NCBI GenBank assembly: GCA_035578155.1 | Contig: JAPWDM010000009.1 | Coordinates: 1,462,001 to 1,526,000, forward strand | Source: Brachynemurus nebulosus | Lineage: Eukaryota > Arthropoda > Insecta > Neuroptera > Myrmeleontidae | Direction: 5' to 3' | Length of the DNA: 64,000 nt | Shown: one piece after another, positions 1-11,255 of the stretch | Layout: every line of letters starts with the position of its first letter | How positions within the stretch are numbered: position 1 is the first letter of the stretch | Position numbers and translations under genes: made by a program | Notes under the pieces: generated by a model | Told to the model about the DNA's origin: nothing | Databases searched by the model: none | What the model saw: the letters and a program-made list of their open reading frames with translations, nothing else

Positions 1-240
1 AAATTGCTTTTCTAAACAAGATAAAGCATTAATTTACACATGCGAATATTGTAATTTTATTTTTTATAATATTATAAAAATTGCGATAAATACATCTTTA
101 AAAGAATAGTGCAATAACTTATGCAATGTGCTGATTAAACGCTTAAAAACAATCAATAAGTAACTTTATCTGAAATAAATATCCAAATTTCCTATTTTCT
201 CTTACTTTTTATTCATATTATGCACTTTAATGGACAGACC
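1..240 (+). repeat. Partial copy of CAGT/TA MITE family A (internal part)
   Basis: The left edge of the window starts inside a copy of the repeat family seen complete at 3159-3665, 3699-4183, 45271-45800 and 61227-61761. The shared interior includes a segment on the AACAAGATAAAGC theme, a stretch with TTTATAATATTATAAAAATT, and CATATTATGCACTTTAATGG. The right terminal repeat is not recognisable, so the copy decays near position 240. It is non-coding. Confidence 0.75.
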
Positions 241-469
241 GAACGAAATGGACAAAATAATATAATTTTTTGTTTTTATCTAATTGTTTGAATCTAGTAG
301 TTCATTACCTAGCAACGTTTTTTCGCATAAAAAAAATATTTCTAAAATTCTTTCACCAGGAATATACATGTGGACAAACAATTTCGATCAGTACTCCAAA
401 TTTTAATTTGATATTAACAGTAGCTACTACGAAAAATGGCCATGACGACCATTAAACCTATGTATACGA

Positions 470-518
470 CAGGGGTTCCCAAACTGTGCGCCGCTTAATA
501 TCACAAAGGAAACCCCTG
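470..518. mobile_element. 49-bp hAT-like mini-element
   Basis: The ends are CAGGGGTTCCC on the left and GGAAACCCCTG on the right, a terminal inverted repeat. The flanking octamers GTATACGA and GCATACGG agree at six of eight positions, as expected of a worn 8-bp hAT target duplication. No coding capacity. The related pair of ends at 60967-61028 supports the call. Confidence 0.65.
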
Positions 519-1830
519 GCATACGGAATTAAACATATTTTGAAACGTCTTTTACAGGAACGCTTTATCCGTAACACACTGTATTCACATTTGATTAATG
601 ATCAATGACCTTCAATTTAGAAACCATTAAACTCATTAAAATCGGCAAAAATTATGGTTTTATAATAAGATGTCTGAATTTAAAATATATATACACATAA
701 AAAATATGAATCACTGTTTTTTGTACAACAAATTCTTACTTAATGGAGAAAGCCTTATTCATTGAAAACCACAAATGATAATATGATAATAATTAATAGA
801 TAATATCGAAATTAGAATAATTTTAATTTAATTGGTGATAAATGATTATTCACACAAATAATAAGACACTAAAAGTCAGTTCACACTCAATTGTTATTTA
901 AAATACATAATTTATAAAGTATACGTAATTAAATGTAGAATTGTAGCGAATATTTCTGAATAAAAATAGAAAAATAGTTATAATAAAAAAATATTACAAT
1001 TTTTGATCGAAAATTTTTCAATTAATAATGCAACGGGAATCTATCCTTAAAATCTGATTGAATATTTGCAAATTTTTTTTAAAATTTGATAAAAATAAGT
1101 AGGAGGCCAAATTCCGGAAATAGTAGCATTCCAGTGGTAATAACAAAAACAAAAAATGGAAGCTGTGGTTTTGTGTAAAAAACATTTAATTAATTAATTA
1201 ATTTAAAAAAAAAAGGTTATCAAGTTTCCGTATACACCAATTAAGATAAAATCTTTCATATTTCGGTAAAGTTTAATTTAGTTTCATACTGACCTAATTG
1301 CAAAAAACCAGACTGTTGGCAATTTGCCGCCAAAAAGTAGTGTCAGATTTGACACAGTAATGATTTAGGCGAGCAAAATACCCCCAAAAGAGTGCTTAGA
1401 AAACAAAAAAAAAAAAAAAAAAAAGAATAAAAATAGCGTCACTATTAAAATTTTTAATATTGACACCGGAGTTTAATAAAATTTTTCAATTTTGGATCGA
1501 TTATTTTACGTTGAGTCATAATGAGTTAAAGCCGTTACGGAGAAATATATGATTGATCAGAACTGATAAAATTAAATACAACCTAATTCTCTTACTAATG
1601 TAGTATTTAATCAAAATTTTTTTGGAAAAAAATAAAAAATAAATGTGTATTTTTTCTTAGAAATTTCAGTCTACATATGACTGACTATGTTATCGTATTG
1701 TATTAGTCATTTATGAGTTATTTTGTTGGAAATAATCAAAATCGGAAGTCTATAAAATAGTTTGTCGAAAAAAAAAATTTTAAAAAATAATCTCAAAAAA
1801 CGATTAGGAACAAAAGAGTACCACTGTACC

Positions 1831-2043
1831 CAGGGCCGATGAGAGCGATGATGGGCCCCCGGGCATCAAAAAAAATTTTCTTAAAAATTTTCCTACCAAA
1901 AATATTATAACTAACGCCCAAAAAAAAACTCGTCTAACTTTTCCCGGGCTCCTGATTCAGCTTGCAGGCCCCCTTCTTTACGCATTGACATTTTCCCCAA
2001 AAATAGCGTCGACGAACAAAAAAACTCGCTTTTTCCGGCCCTG
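1831..2043. mobile_element. 213-bp hAT-like MITE
   Basis: It starts CAGGGCCG and ends CGGCCCTG. The flanking octamers are ACTGTACC (left) and AGTGTACC (right), differing at one base, which fits an 8-bp hAT target-site duplication. The interior is G+C-richer than its surroundings. The chance reading frame on the minus strand across 1934-2176 runs over the right boundary and is not a gene. Confidence 0.7.
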
Positions 2044-3158
2044 AGTGTACCACAAACAATCCACACAAGAGATTCAATGTGGCTAAATTGTGTTTAGTGA
2101 CCTCCAAAATGTTTCGTGAACCCAAAAAATCAACAACTGTCATCGTAACTTGGAAGTGAATAAACTTAAGCAGCACTAATTAGCAAAAAATAGCAGAAAT
2201 ATTTACAGAAACTGTTTTAAAACAATTCTAAATGTCATACAATTCGTTTCATATGTGTGCTTTTTCTAATTACAACATAAACATGTTTCTAAACAACTCA
2301 AAAAAAATTTGCTATTTGTAATTTTTTTCCGTTGATAAAATTGTATGTCTGTGCTATTTTTCAAATGATAAATACATAATAATATGTATTATTGTAACAT
2401 AATGTTAATGTAATGGATATTATGAGCGACAAAAGACAATGACCCCTGTCCCAACTGACTTAACCTAAAACCAACTACACATAAAACTGTCACGCACTTA
2501 ATTACAAATCGTTATATTTTTTTGTGTATTTAAATTACATATTATTTTTCGATATTTTTTACGTTTTATAATCAACATTATTAGATATACATAAATAAAC
2601 AATTTTTTTTTTTTTTATCAAAAGATCATTTTTTTTTAAAATCGGTCAAGTTTAAGTTGTACTGCGCAAATAGTGCTCCATACAATATTTTGTTCGTAAT
2701 CATGAATTTTTTGTAATTCGCGCGCCATTCTCAATGTTCATGATTTTTAGTATTTCGTAATCGAACTACGTCAAGGTATTAAATTTGGCTTTTATGGTTT
2801 TATGTTGATACTATCGAGTAACCGTACTGGTGTGTTCTGACCCTTACTCTCTTCCTGATTTCAAAATTATTTTATGAAAACTGATAATTGTTCTAACAAA
2901 AGTAGATGGTTTTATACTATAGTTAACAATCTGATAAACGTGTACCAAAATTTTTGTCATTGCTATTCCAAAAAAAAAAATTCCAAAAAATTTTCCTCTT
3001 TATTTCAGTTCGATTCTTTCGCAAATTTCCGGTTTTTAAAAACTTAAAGATGTTCCAGAATATATTTTGTTTACTTTAGACATAATTTAACACATTCACT
3101 CCCGAGGACAAGTTAATTAGTCTACTGGTGTTGGCACTGTGCGCCAAAATCAATTATA

Positions 3159-3665
3159 CAGTTGATCCTTTTTTTGTGCGGTGGAGGGGACCGCATAAAA
3201 AAAAATCGCACAAAAAAAATATATTCAAAAATATCATAAATAGCTATAAAAAGTAGAATTCGATCCAGATTGTACAGAAAACTTTTTTTATGCGGTTGGT
3301 CGGGACCGCATAAAAAAAGTTTCATCGAAAAAACATCAATCAAAACACTCAAAACTTAGAAATTTCCTTAGAAGTTGCTTCTATAGACACGATAAAGCAT
3401 TAATTTACACGAAATATTTTATTTCAGTTTTATAACATTATGAAAATTTTGAAAAATACAGATGTAAAAAAATTAAATGATGCAGTAACTTATGTTCTTA
3501 TGCAATGTATTAATTAAATGCTTAAAAGCCGTTAAAAAGTATTTTTATCAAAGAAAGTTATTATAGTAATTGTTTAAGTTTCTTACTGTCTCGTGATTTT
3601 AATTCACATTATGCATTTTAATGGCCATTTTTTACAAAAAAGACCGCATAAAAAAAGTTCAGCTG
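3159..3665 (+). mobile_element. MITE family A, copy 2 (TA target, CAGTTGA ends)
   Basis: The left end CAGTTGATCCTTTTTTTGTG is preceded by TA, and the right end AAAAAAGTTCAGCTG is followed by TA. Short internal blocks containing ACCGCATAAAAAAAGT recur near both ends. TA duplication plus CAGT-type ends is typical of the pogo/Tc1-mariner superfamily (established knowledge). No transposase is present, so the copy is non-autonomous, about 507 bp. Confidence 0.8.
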
Positions 3666-3698
3666 TACACGTCATATTTTCTGTTACATTATAAAGTA

Positions 3699-4183
3699 CA
3701 GTTGAACCTTTTTTATACGGTGGATAGGGATCGCATTAATAAATCGCATAAATCAAAAATATCATAAATAGCTATAAAAAGTTTAGTTCGGTTCAGATTG
3801 TAAAAAAACTTTTTTATGGGGTGGATCGGGACCGCATAAAAAAAGTTTCATTGAAAATACATAACTCAAAACGCTCAAAACCCCACGATTTCCTTCCGGG
3901 CAGTGGAGACATTTTGTTTCATTTTTATAATATTATAAAAATTGTGATAAATACATCTGTAAAAAAACTAAACGATGCAATAACTTATATTCTTATGCAA
4001 TGTACTATTAAATGCTTAAAAACCATTTAAAAGTATTTTTAACAAAGAAAATTATTATAGTTAATGTTTAAGTTTCTTATTGTCTCTTGATTTTGATTTA
4101 CATTATGCATTTTAATGGCCATTTTTTTAAAACCGCATAAAAAAATCGCACAAAAAAGGACCGCATTAAAAAAGGTTTAAGTG
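3699..4183 (+). mobile_element. MITE family A, copy 3
   Basis: This copy sits 33 bp downstream of copy 2 in the same orientation. The left end CAGTTGAACCTTTTTTATAC is preceded by TA; the right end AAAAAAGGTTTAAGTG is followed by TA. The interior matches copy 2, including TATGCATTTTAATGGCC close to the right end. The adjacent pair suggests insertion into or beside an older copy. It lies about 85 bp before the Ly6 exon. Confidence 0.8.
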
Positions 4184-4267
4184 TATATGTAAAATTTGGC
4201 GCTTGCGCATGAGTTTTTTCGAAAAAAAAAAAATATTGGCAACTAATTAAAAAATTTTTATTTACAG

Positions 4268-4812
4268 ATGGCGTAAATGCCTCATTTCCACAACAATGTT
4301 ATCGATGTACCTCAGTGATGCCAACATTTTACACAAATGAAACCGTACGACTGTGTTCAAAATTTCAAAAAACGTCCACATTCATCACAACATGCCCCTA
4401 TTCAACAATGTGCATGAAAAAAGTATACCAATACCCTCTATTGAGTGGCGGTAAGTCTTTTACATTTACACGTATACACTACACGTCAAAAATACCGGGT
4501 AACATAACCTAATTTCTTCATTTAGAATTAATCACATTAGAAGAACGTGGCTGTGCCGATCAAAAATATGATTTTCAAGAACCGGAAGGTAAACAATGGA
4601 AAATGAAGACACGCGTGGAAGAACTGTACACGGAGGGATGTGAAATTATCAACGATAAAGGTTTACGTTCATCGAAAACCGAATATTGTTATTGTCGCGA
4701 TCATCTATGCAATTCCGCATTGCCAAATCAACCCACCAGTTTACCATATCACACTGATACCGTTGCCGTTATTATTGTATTCAATTTAATTAAATATATA
4801 CAAAGTTTATGA
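4268..4812 (+). CDS. Ly6/uPAR-domain GPI-anchored protein (3' two exons; partial)
   Basis: Exons 4268-4450 and 4526-4812, joined in phase 1. The 5' acceptor (TTTACAG, ending at 4267) is also phase 1, so at least one upstream signal-peptide exon is missing. The protein runs GVNASFPQQCYRC... to ...YCYCRDHLCN..., with ten cysteines spaced as in the three-finger Ly6/uPAR fold (five disulfides) and the family's closing CN motif. After it come a short polar linker and a hydrophobic tail (VAVIIVF...), which read as a GPI-attachment signal. The likely product is a secreted, membrane-tethered extracellular protein like the insect quiver/boudin/crooked group, which act in septate junctions or channel and receptor modulation; I cannot say which member. 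A polyadenylation signal AATAAA lies at 4943-4948. Domain confidence is high; orthologue identity is unknown. Confidence 0.85.
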
Positions 4813-4860
4813 TCGAATCAAATTGATTTTGATGTATATTAAATTGAAAATAATGTGAAT

Positions 4861-4883
4861 TGCGCATGTGCAACGCATGCGCA
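4861..4883. other. GCGCATGCGC-type inverted repeat in the Ly6 3' flank
   Basis: Arms TGCGCATG (4861-4868) and CATGCGCA (4876-4883) flank a 7-nt loop 49 bp after the Ly6 stop codon and before its AATAAA, so it would form a hairpin in the 3' UTR. The arms also match the core of the NRF1/erect wing DNA-binding consensus. A longer relative lies at 52020-52048. Confidence 0.5.
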
Positions 4884-5124
4884 TTAGTTTTCGTTCGAAT
4901 TTTACATTATTTATGATCCTTTTATATGTTTCTAGTCTTGTAAATAAATCAATTTGTGTAAATTAAACTAGAAAACGTAAAAATTTTCAACAAAAAAAAA
5001 AAAAAAATAAAGAAATAGTTGATTTCTAAAATTTGATTTCCAATAAAAATTAGTGCTAAATTTCTCCACTACCCGGAAAAACATTGAATCATAAATTCGT
5101 TTTTGGTTATAACGTACAATTATA

Positions 5125-5274
5125 CAGTGGAACCTCTGCTAATCGGATAGCAATTTCACGCGAAAATTTCTTTTAAATCAAATACTCCGAAATTTTACAC
5201 TTCATTCGCTAAAGGACTCGACATTAACGATTTTCATATTTGAAAATGCTGCCCGGTTAAGAGAGGTTCTACTG
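5125..5274. mobile_element. 150-bp pogo-like MITE
   Basis: The left end CAGTGGAACCTCTGCTAATC is preceded by TA. The right end AAGAGAGGTTCTACTG is followed by TA. The terminal repeats match with few mismatches over about 13 bp. No coding capacity. TA duplication and CAGT ends fit the pogo/Tc1-mariner group, related to family A. Confidence 0.75.
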
Positions 5275-5387
5275 TACCGCATTGTTACATACGTTACATT
5301 AAGACAATGGAAAACGCTAAGGGTTACATTTTTCGCGTCACGAATTTTTCCTTCTGTACCTCAGCTCAATTGAATTACATATTCATG

Positions 5388-5560
5388 TTAACACGTTAAC
5401 GGTCATAACCCGTTATGACGAAACGTCCAATCGGTATACTATTTTGGCAAGTAATACACTTATATGGAATTATTGACGCGATACAGCGTTGTATTGTAGT
5501 TAGTCAAGTTTTTAACTCGACGCCGTACGGCGTCCATGACCATTAACATGTCAAAAACAA
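5388..5560. repeat. Inverted-repeat element family E, copy 1
   Basis: The left end carries AACACGTTAACGGTCATAAC and the right end, read on the other strand, ACATGTTAATGGTCATGGAC. The interior shares TATATGGAATTATTGACG with the copy at 55509-55658 (there ...GGAATTGTTGACG). TTAA occurs at both edges, compatible with a piggyBac-like target, but the boundaries are not certain. Non-coding. Confidence 0.55.
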
Positions 5561-5718
5561 AACTTTCGTGGATAAAAAATAATTTTTCTGAACTAAAACA
5601 CGATTTGTTTGATAGATGGCGCGAATATCAGTTAATAACGTCGGTAAAGTAGGAGATATTTTTAATTTTAATACGTATAGTTCCCATTAGATCGCTCTTA
5701 GGTTTGGGGAACATTAGA

Positions 5719-6010
5719 GTGCCTATAATAGAGTGGTGACATGTGTGCTGAACGGTGATTGGTTCCGGCATTTTCTAAATTTTCGTAAAATACATTGGAA
5801 ATAAATTAAATGTTAACAAAAACCATTTAGTTTAATTTAGAAAAAATAATTAAATTAAAAACTTTTAACTGTTGTAATTTATAATTTATTAACAATAATT
5901 ATGTACTAAAAAATATTTACTCAAACATGTGATAATTAATTTTGAAACTTCCCGCTCTGTTTTGGATACAAAATGGATGATATGTCACGACTCTATTTAT
6001 TATAGGGACT
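5719..6010 (+). mobile_element. MITE family G, copy 1
   Basis: The ends are AGTGCCTATAATAGAGTGGT and, on the complementary strand, AGTCCCTATAATAAATAGAG, both followed by a GTGACAT block. An inverted copy of nearly the same length lies at 37218-37517 and shares CAAACATGTGATAATTAATT in the interior. About 290 bp with no reading frame. Confidence 0.65.
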
Positions 6011-7534
6011 CTAGGGAACATATTATCTTAGCCGAATTCTAATTTTCAAACAAATTAGCCGTTTGGGGAATGAAGAATTTTCGATTAAATCATCAAACGG
6101 ATCCCGAAATTCCGAGAATACTAATAAAAATTCTTTTCTATATAATTATAAACGAGAACATTATAACCATGACATAGTTTTCTCTATTACTTGAAATGAA
6201 AAGTTGTTTAAAATTCAAATCATTTTTGAAAAAGAATCCGACTTTCCATTATATTTTCATATATTATCTATGATTTACAGAATGTCAATAGTTAAACAGA
6301 AAAATATGATGAAAAAATGCTGTCCTGGATTCGAATATTTTAATGATAAATATAATTATCTATGAAGAATTTTAAATGATTTATCTATATATGGGAAAAG
6401 TAGCACGCAAATTAATGATTTATTATTGATCTATGTAGATCAATTACACATTTGAAAAATGTTGAAAAATATTTGAAATTTTTTTGAATTAAAGGAATAT
6501 CGATTATTTTATTGTAAATAAATATTTAAATGTAATATAATTAATTAAACTATTATTAAATGTGTTTTATATAAATATATTAATTTTAACGGGAAAAAAT
6601 AATTTTTTTTCGATTTGAAAATTACAGTCTTCTTAGAAGGGATAACGAATAAAAATTTTTAAGGTAAGTAAAAAAATGTTTTCATATATTCGACCTATTA
6701 TGACCCAACGTATGATTAACACATTAAGCGGCTTGTCAAAAGGGACGGCTGCTATTCAACATGCCTGCATCAAAATTGTTGCACAAATTAAGGTATTTGG
6801 CGCGAGATAGTCAAGTACAAAAGCACAGCTCAACGAAAAAATTTTCTTTTATCAAAAATTAAATAATGTACTAACATTCTTCAGTTATTATATGTGTATA
6901 CAACTTGTTTTTTTTTTGAATTTTCGCGCGCTTATATTGTAGCAATTTAAAAGCATTGTTGAAAAAGCGTTGTAAAATGATGTTTATAAATTATATTTAA
7001 AAAACGGAGTAGTGAATAATTTTTATTTGTTATTAAATATGGTTTGTAACTTTGTATTTTACAACATATTAAATTTTTATCAAATTCCTTTGACACTAGG
7101 CTGGCATTATTGGTATTGATTATTAATCTTATTATTTATTAATCATCAGATTATTTATTATTCATGTAGAGCAAAAAAAGCTGAGTTCTGGAATTACTTT
7201 GAGGAAATTTTTCAAGACGAGCAGAAATTTTTAGAATACTTGAACATGTCGCAATGACATTCAATTACATTTTAAAATCTACTGACTTTCAGCTTCAATA
7301 TTTAGTTAATTAATTTTTTATTACACATACTTAAAATGTTTTTGTTAGCTTAGGTTAGCTTTATTATAGTGTAATATATTTAATTAAAAAATTATCTAAA
7401 CATTTCCTTTGCCACCTCATTCCACAATTTTTTATTTAACTTTCTATTACGATAATATTAATGTTTTGATCCCTTAAAGACCGCCTTTGTTCAACAAAAA
7501 TAATTATTTTTTCTATATCCATTGCATTTTTTTC

Positions 7535-7712
7535 GTACGAATTCGCACCAAAAAACCAAATATTTTGATCGTATCAAAAAGTCGTACGAGCTCGTACGAA
7601 CGAGTCGTAAGCAGTGTAACCACGCATGTCTAAATGTATGCATTTGTTTAATTCGTATAAACTCGTACGAATTCGTACGAATGAATTTTCGGATGAATTC
7701 GTATCCAGTGTA
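7535..7712. repeat. Cluster of TCGTACGA palindromes
   Basis: The motif TCGTACGA and close variants (CTCGTACGAATTCGTACGAA, TCGTACGAGCTCGTACGAAC) recur through about 180 bp, giving several overlapping palindromes. CAGTGTAACC occurs twice (about 7613 and 7703). It is probably the ends of a degraded repeat element. The reading frame across it has no recognisable similarity. Confidence 0.5.
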
Positions 7713-8340
7713 ACCGCTACCTTACGCATTTTGTAATGTTATCTAATGCTTAATGTCATACGGTAACATAAATGTTTATTCGCTGGCCTATATTCAATAC
7801 TATTAAAGCAAATATCTATTATAGAAATTGCTAAAACTTGCCAAACTTGCAAGAAAGTCGAGAATTTGATCAGAAAAATTTGTTATTATCGCAGACCAAT
7901 GAACACTATTACATTATACTACTAGACAAAGCGTCAAGGCAGTTTGTAGGCATTTTTCTTGAAGCAGGTAACAGGGTTAGACGGGGGAAATTTAATAAAA
8001 TAATATAATATCAATTTTTGAGCAAATGCGATTATAATTATTGCAGGACATAATTTGTATACGTACGTATTTTGAAAATAAAACGAATACCTGTCTTTTT
8101 CTTTCAAAATTTTACAGTTTCTTCTCAAAAAAGTAACATTTTATTATCAATATTTATTTGAAAACGTTTGGAAACGGATATACAATTGGTTATTGCATTT
8201 ATTACTATATTACAGAATACTATTAAGGTCGGAACTTGGTCGTATCTGGATGCCTCAATTATACATTTATATAATTAGTCTATATAATATAATATGTTCA
8301 TTGGTCTGTGGTTATTATTAATTTCAAAATTGCCACTTAC

Positions 8341-10571
8341 CTTATTATTATTTTCAACTATGAACAAAAACACCACATCTTCACGATTTAAACGAATTGC
8401 AGCATGCAAAACATATTTGGTTTTCGCTTTAAGCATTTTATACAGAAGTGGACCGGACATATGTTCAAAATCGTGACCGGTAAGATCATCCCAATGAGCG
8501 GAAATTAACGCTGAACAATGCTCCTTCAATGCTGTCGCCGAAATTGTTTCAGCTGCCGTATAAAATCTATTCGAAACAAAATCAAAAAAGTTATTCAAAA
8601 ATTTCCTCGGGGTTAATTTATAAAATAATGGCAAGACTACGATTCGTACGGCGTTTCTTGTAGAACTCGACAAAATTAGACGAAAAACAAGAATAAAACT
8701 TTTCGATATCTCGCTTCATTTTCGAGATATTGAACGTTAAACTTGTCTATAAATAGGGTACTTGACTGCAATTGAGAAATGATTCTAAATGCTTTGTTCT
8801 TACGTATAAATTAGTTCATTTTTGTTAAATTTTTAAAAATCTTCAAAAAAACCATTGTTCAATTTTAAATGAACAAATTGGCGGAAAAAACGACTTGGCG
8901 TAGTGACGTATGCAATGACGTCACGATTTAACTCAAACAGATGTCGCTTTCATTCATGTCAACACTTGTCAACATGGTTTCAAATTTGTACACAATATTC
9001 AGCAGTCATCATGCTCAGTTTTAGTGGTATTTACAACTTTCTACTTTGTTATCTTCTTCATTTCTTATCACTGTAAGATTTTCATGAAGCCCTACAAGTA
9101 TTAAATGCACTTAAGAAAACAATTTGACGTAACTTTAAAATTGTAGCAAAAAATAAAAGTCCGGCATTTGAGACAAAAAAAATTTTCCATATGGTTTGCT
9201 TAAAAGAGTTAAAGTCGAAGTATAATATTGTCAAAACTAACTAAACTACCCGAACCTTAACTAACCTTACCACCTAGTTTTTATATCAAAGTTGAAGTAT
9301 ATTGTCAAAATTAATTAACCTAACCGAACCTTAACTAATCTTACCACCTAGTATTTATATCAAAGTCGAAGTATATTGTCAAAATTAACTAACCAAACCG
9401 AACCTTAACTAACCTCATCACCTAGTTTTTATATCAAAGTCGATGAATATTGTCAAAATTAACTAAACTAACCTTAACTCATCTCACCACCTACTTTTTT
9501 TATATCAAAGTCGAAGTATATTGTCAAAACTAACTAAACTTATCGTAACTAACATTGCTGAGTGTCTGGTAAAAATTTCAAGTGACCCTTCCCATTTTCG
9601 GAACTTCAGCCAAAAAAAAATTAGTTTTTCTGTGAAAAAAAATAAGTACAAAAATCACTGAAATTTGGTTGGCATTACTTTTTCCCTATGCACTGTGTCA
9701 CACAGTGTCGTTTGTGTTTTCTAAATGGAATACGCCCATTGTCAAAATATCATAGATACAATATATCCGAATGTAAAGACAAGTATAACGTTCAATATCT
9801 CGAAAACGAAGCGAGATACCGAAAATTTTTACTCTTTTTCGTTTTATTTTGTCGAGTTCTATAAGGAACTGTCGCCGTACGAATCGTAGTATCCCAAAAA
9901 AAAAAAAAAAAAAAAAATTACCGAACACAATTTCGAACACCGGCCCGAGTAATCAATGTCTTTTCACATCGATACACCAATCCATCCAAACCATTTTCAT
10001 GGGCAATTTGCATTAAAAGCAACAGATCATCGTCACTTCGAGACAAATCCACCGAATCCGTATAGATCCATCGCAACATAGATTCGGCAACATTTTCATC
10101 CAAATGTGACCAATCTAAAATTTACAAAAAAAACAAAAACGAAAAAAATGCACTCAAAACACTATGTCCTATTTTTATACCTAGTTCATCCACTTTTTTT
10201 AACGCCTCCTCGTTCCATTTATCCGATCGGGCGCCTAAAATTAATCGATGTGCCGGAAAAATTTTCGTTTTTAAACGTATTTTGATGTCACTGTACGTAT
10301 CGCGGCCATATAACGCCGCCACCGAACTTAAAAGTCTCGCGATAAAACTATTTTCATTCAATTCACCGGCCGATGCCGCGGCTAAATTATATTTTCGTTC
10401 GAGTTCTGTACAATGTGTTTGTAATTTTGTATATTCCTCTTTTAGTAACGAAAGATGTTGCTGAAGTTTTATTTCATTTTGTGCTGTGAAAAGAAATTAA
10501 AATGTACAATTAAAATTATTGAATGAAAGGCCTACTTAATAAAAATGTTAATAAGTCGAGTAATTACCCAT
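8341..10571 (-). CDS. ANKFY1: Rabankyrin-5 (ANKFY1), N-terminal BTB portion; partial
   Basis: Minus-strand exons: 10571-10568 (ATG G), 10483-10181, 10114-9922 and 8566-8341, phases 1, 1, 2, 0, giving 242 codons. The start was chosen because the tiny first exon ending at a GTAATT donor yields MAQNEIKLQQHL, matching the family N-terminus in register. Residues 5-33 form a coiled coil. A BTB/POZ domain follows from about 47 (ARLLSSVAALYGRDTYSD; FPAHRLILGARSD; MLRWIYTDSVDL) and continues into a BACK-like stretch with SAHWDDL and LLYKMLKAKT. Rabankyrin-5 is a Rab5 effector on early endosomes and macropinosomes, with about 20 ankyrin repeats and a C-terminal FYVE finger. None of those are found in the remaining 8.3 kb downstream, so the next intron is very long or the gene is truncated. 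If that intron is long, the opposite-strand Ly6 exons are nested in it. The family assignment is firm. Confidence 0.88.
8636..9890. mobile_element. 1.25-kb TIR element in Rabankyrin-5 intron 3
   Basis: Long terminal inverted repeats of about 113 bp (8636-8748 and 9778-9890) begin ACTACGATTCGTACGGCG and include TAGAACTCGACAAAAT and TATCTCGCTTC. The interior has no transposase and holds a five-copy tandem array (9211-9560). The element occupies nearly all of the intron 8567-9921 and ends about 30 bp from the exon at 9922. Superfamily unknown. Confidence 0.75.
9211..9560 (+). repeat. Tandem array, about five copies of a 71-77 bp unit
   Basis: Units start at 9211, 9288, 9362, 9436 and 9507 with AAAGTCGAAGTATATTGTCA, continue through an ACTAACC/GAACCTTAACTAACC-like block and end with CCACCTAGTTTTTATATC. 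The segment just before (about 9160-9210, with AAAGTCCGGCATTTGAGAC and CCATATGGTTTGCTTAAAAG) is shared with the hairpin elements at 36.3-37.8 kb. Confidence 0.85.
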
Positions 10572-11255
10572 ATTGAATTAAAAATTAAACTTATGGAGGC
10601 TCGTTAAATTATCAATTTTCACATTATCTTTTCTGATATATTCAAACTGTCAAAACTTCGCCATCATCTATAACCTGTTTTTTAAAAGTAATCTGTTTTA
10701 ATCGGGATTTAAATTCCCTAATAAGAATATTGAAATATTTTGTACACAAGCGGACAAATTAAATATGTATGTAGTTATCTATTTGACAAGTTACACCCCC
10801 TTTACGACATTCCTAATTTGGAAACTATGTAATTAGTTCCTATTATCGTTATTATAAACAGATAAATGAATCTTTTAATTAAATGCGTTTCATTTATCAA
10901 ATATGCATATCAACTAATTTATTTTTATACTTAAGGACTTTGATAATAAACTTCTAAAAATATTTAGTTACTCCATCTTTTAATAAAACAAACCATTTTT
11001 GTTTTTAACGAAAAAAATAAATAAAAATGCTTTTTTATTTGTTTTATTACTTTTATTTTACTAATATATTTTAATTTAAAAAAAAGTTTTGTGAAGGGAA
11101 TTCTGATATAAGAATATGCATAGGAACGTAACATAAGATTTTTAAAGATATTTAGAGTGACAGTCATCAAAGATTATGACCATCACTCCTAAATATGTTT
11201 AAAAATTATACTTTCAGTGTCATCAAACCCAAATTTAAAATAAGATTATTTGATA

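Larger units (their letters stand above)
270..4267. other. AT-rich non-coding stretch upstream of the Ly6 exons
   Basis: Apart from the mini-elements listed separately (470-518, 1831-2043, 3159-3665, 3699-4183), this stretch holds homopolymer A/T runs and no convincing exon. The signal-peptide exon of the Ly6 gene should lie here or further upstream, but I could not identify it. A 3'-exon-like reading frame at about 359-455 follows a plausible acceptor but has no recognisable similarity. Confidence 0.6.
5561..8340. other. Non-coding region between the Ly6 and Rabankyrin-5 exons
   Basis: No exon is recognisable on either strand. In particular I find no ankyrin-repeat or FYVE-like reading frame on the minus strand, where the rest of Rabankyrin-5 would lie if compact. 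The stretch contains repeat family G (5719-6010), a palindrome-rich block at 7535-7712, and AT-rich filler. Confidence 0.6.

Noticed and set aside
359..455. Possible terminal exon after a TTCTTTCACCAG acceptor (EYTCGQTISISTPN...)
   Set aside because: The acceptor looks acceptable and the composition is less AT-biased, but there is no recognisable family and no upstream exon in the window.
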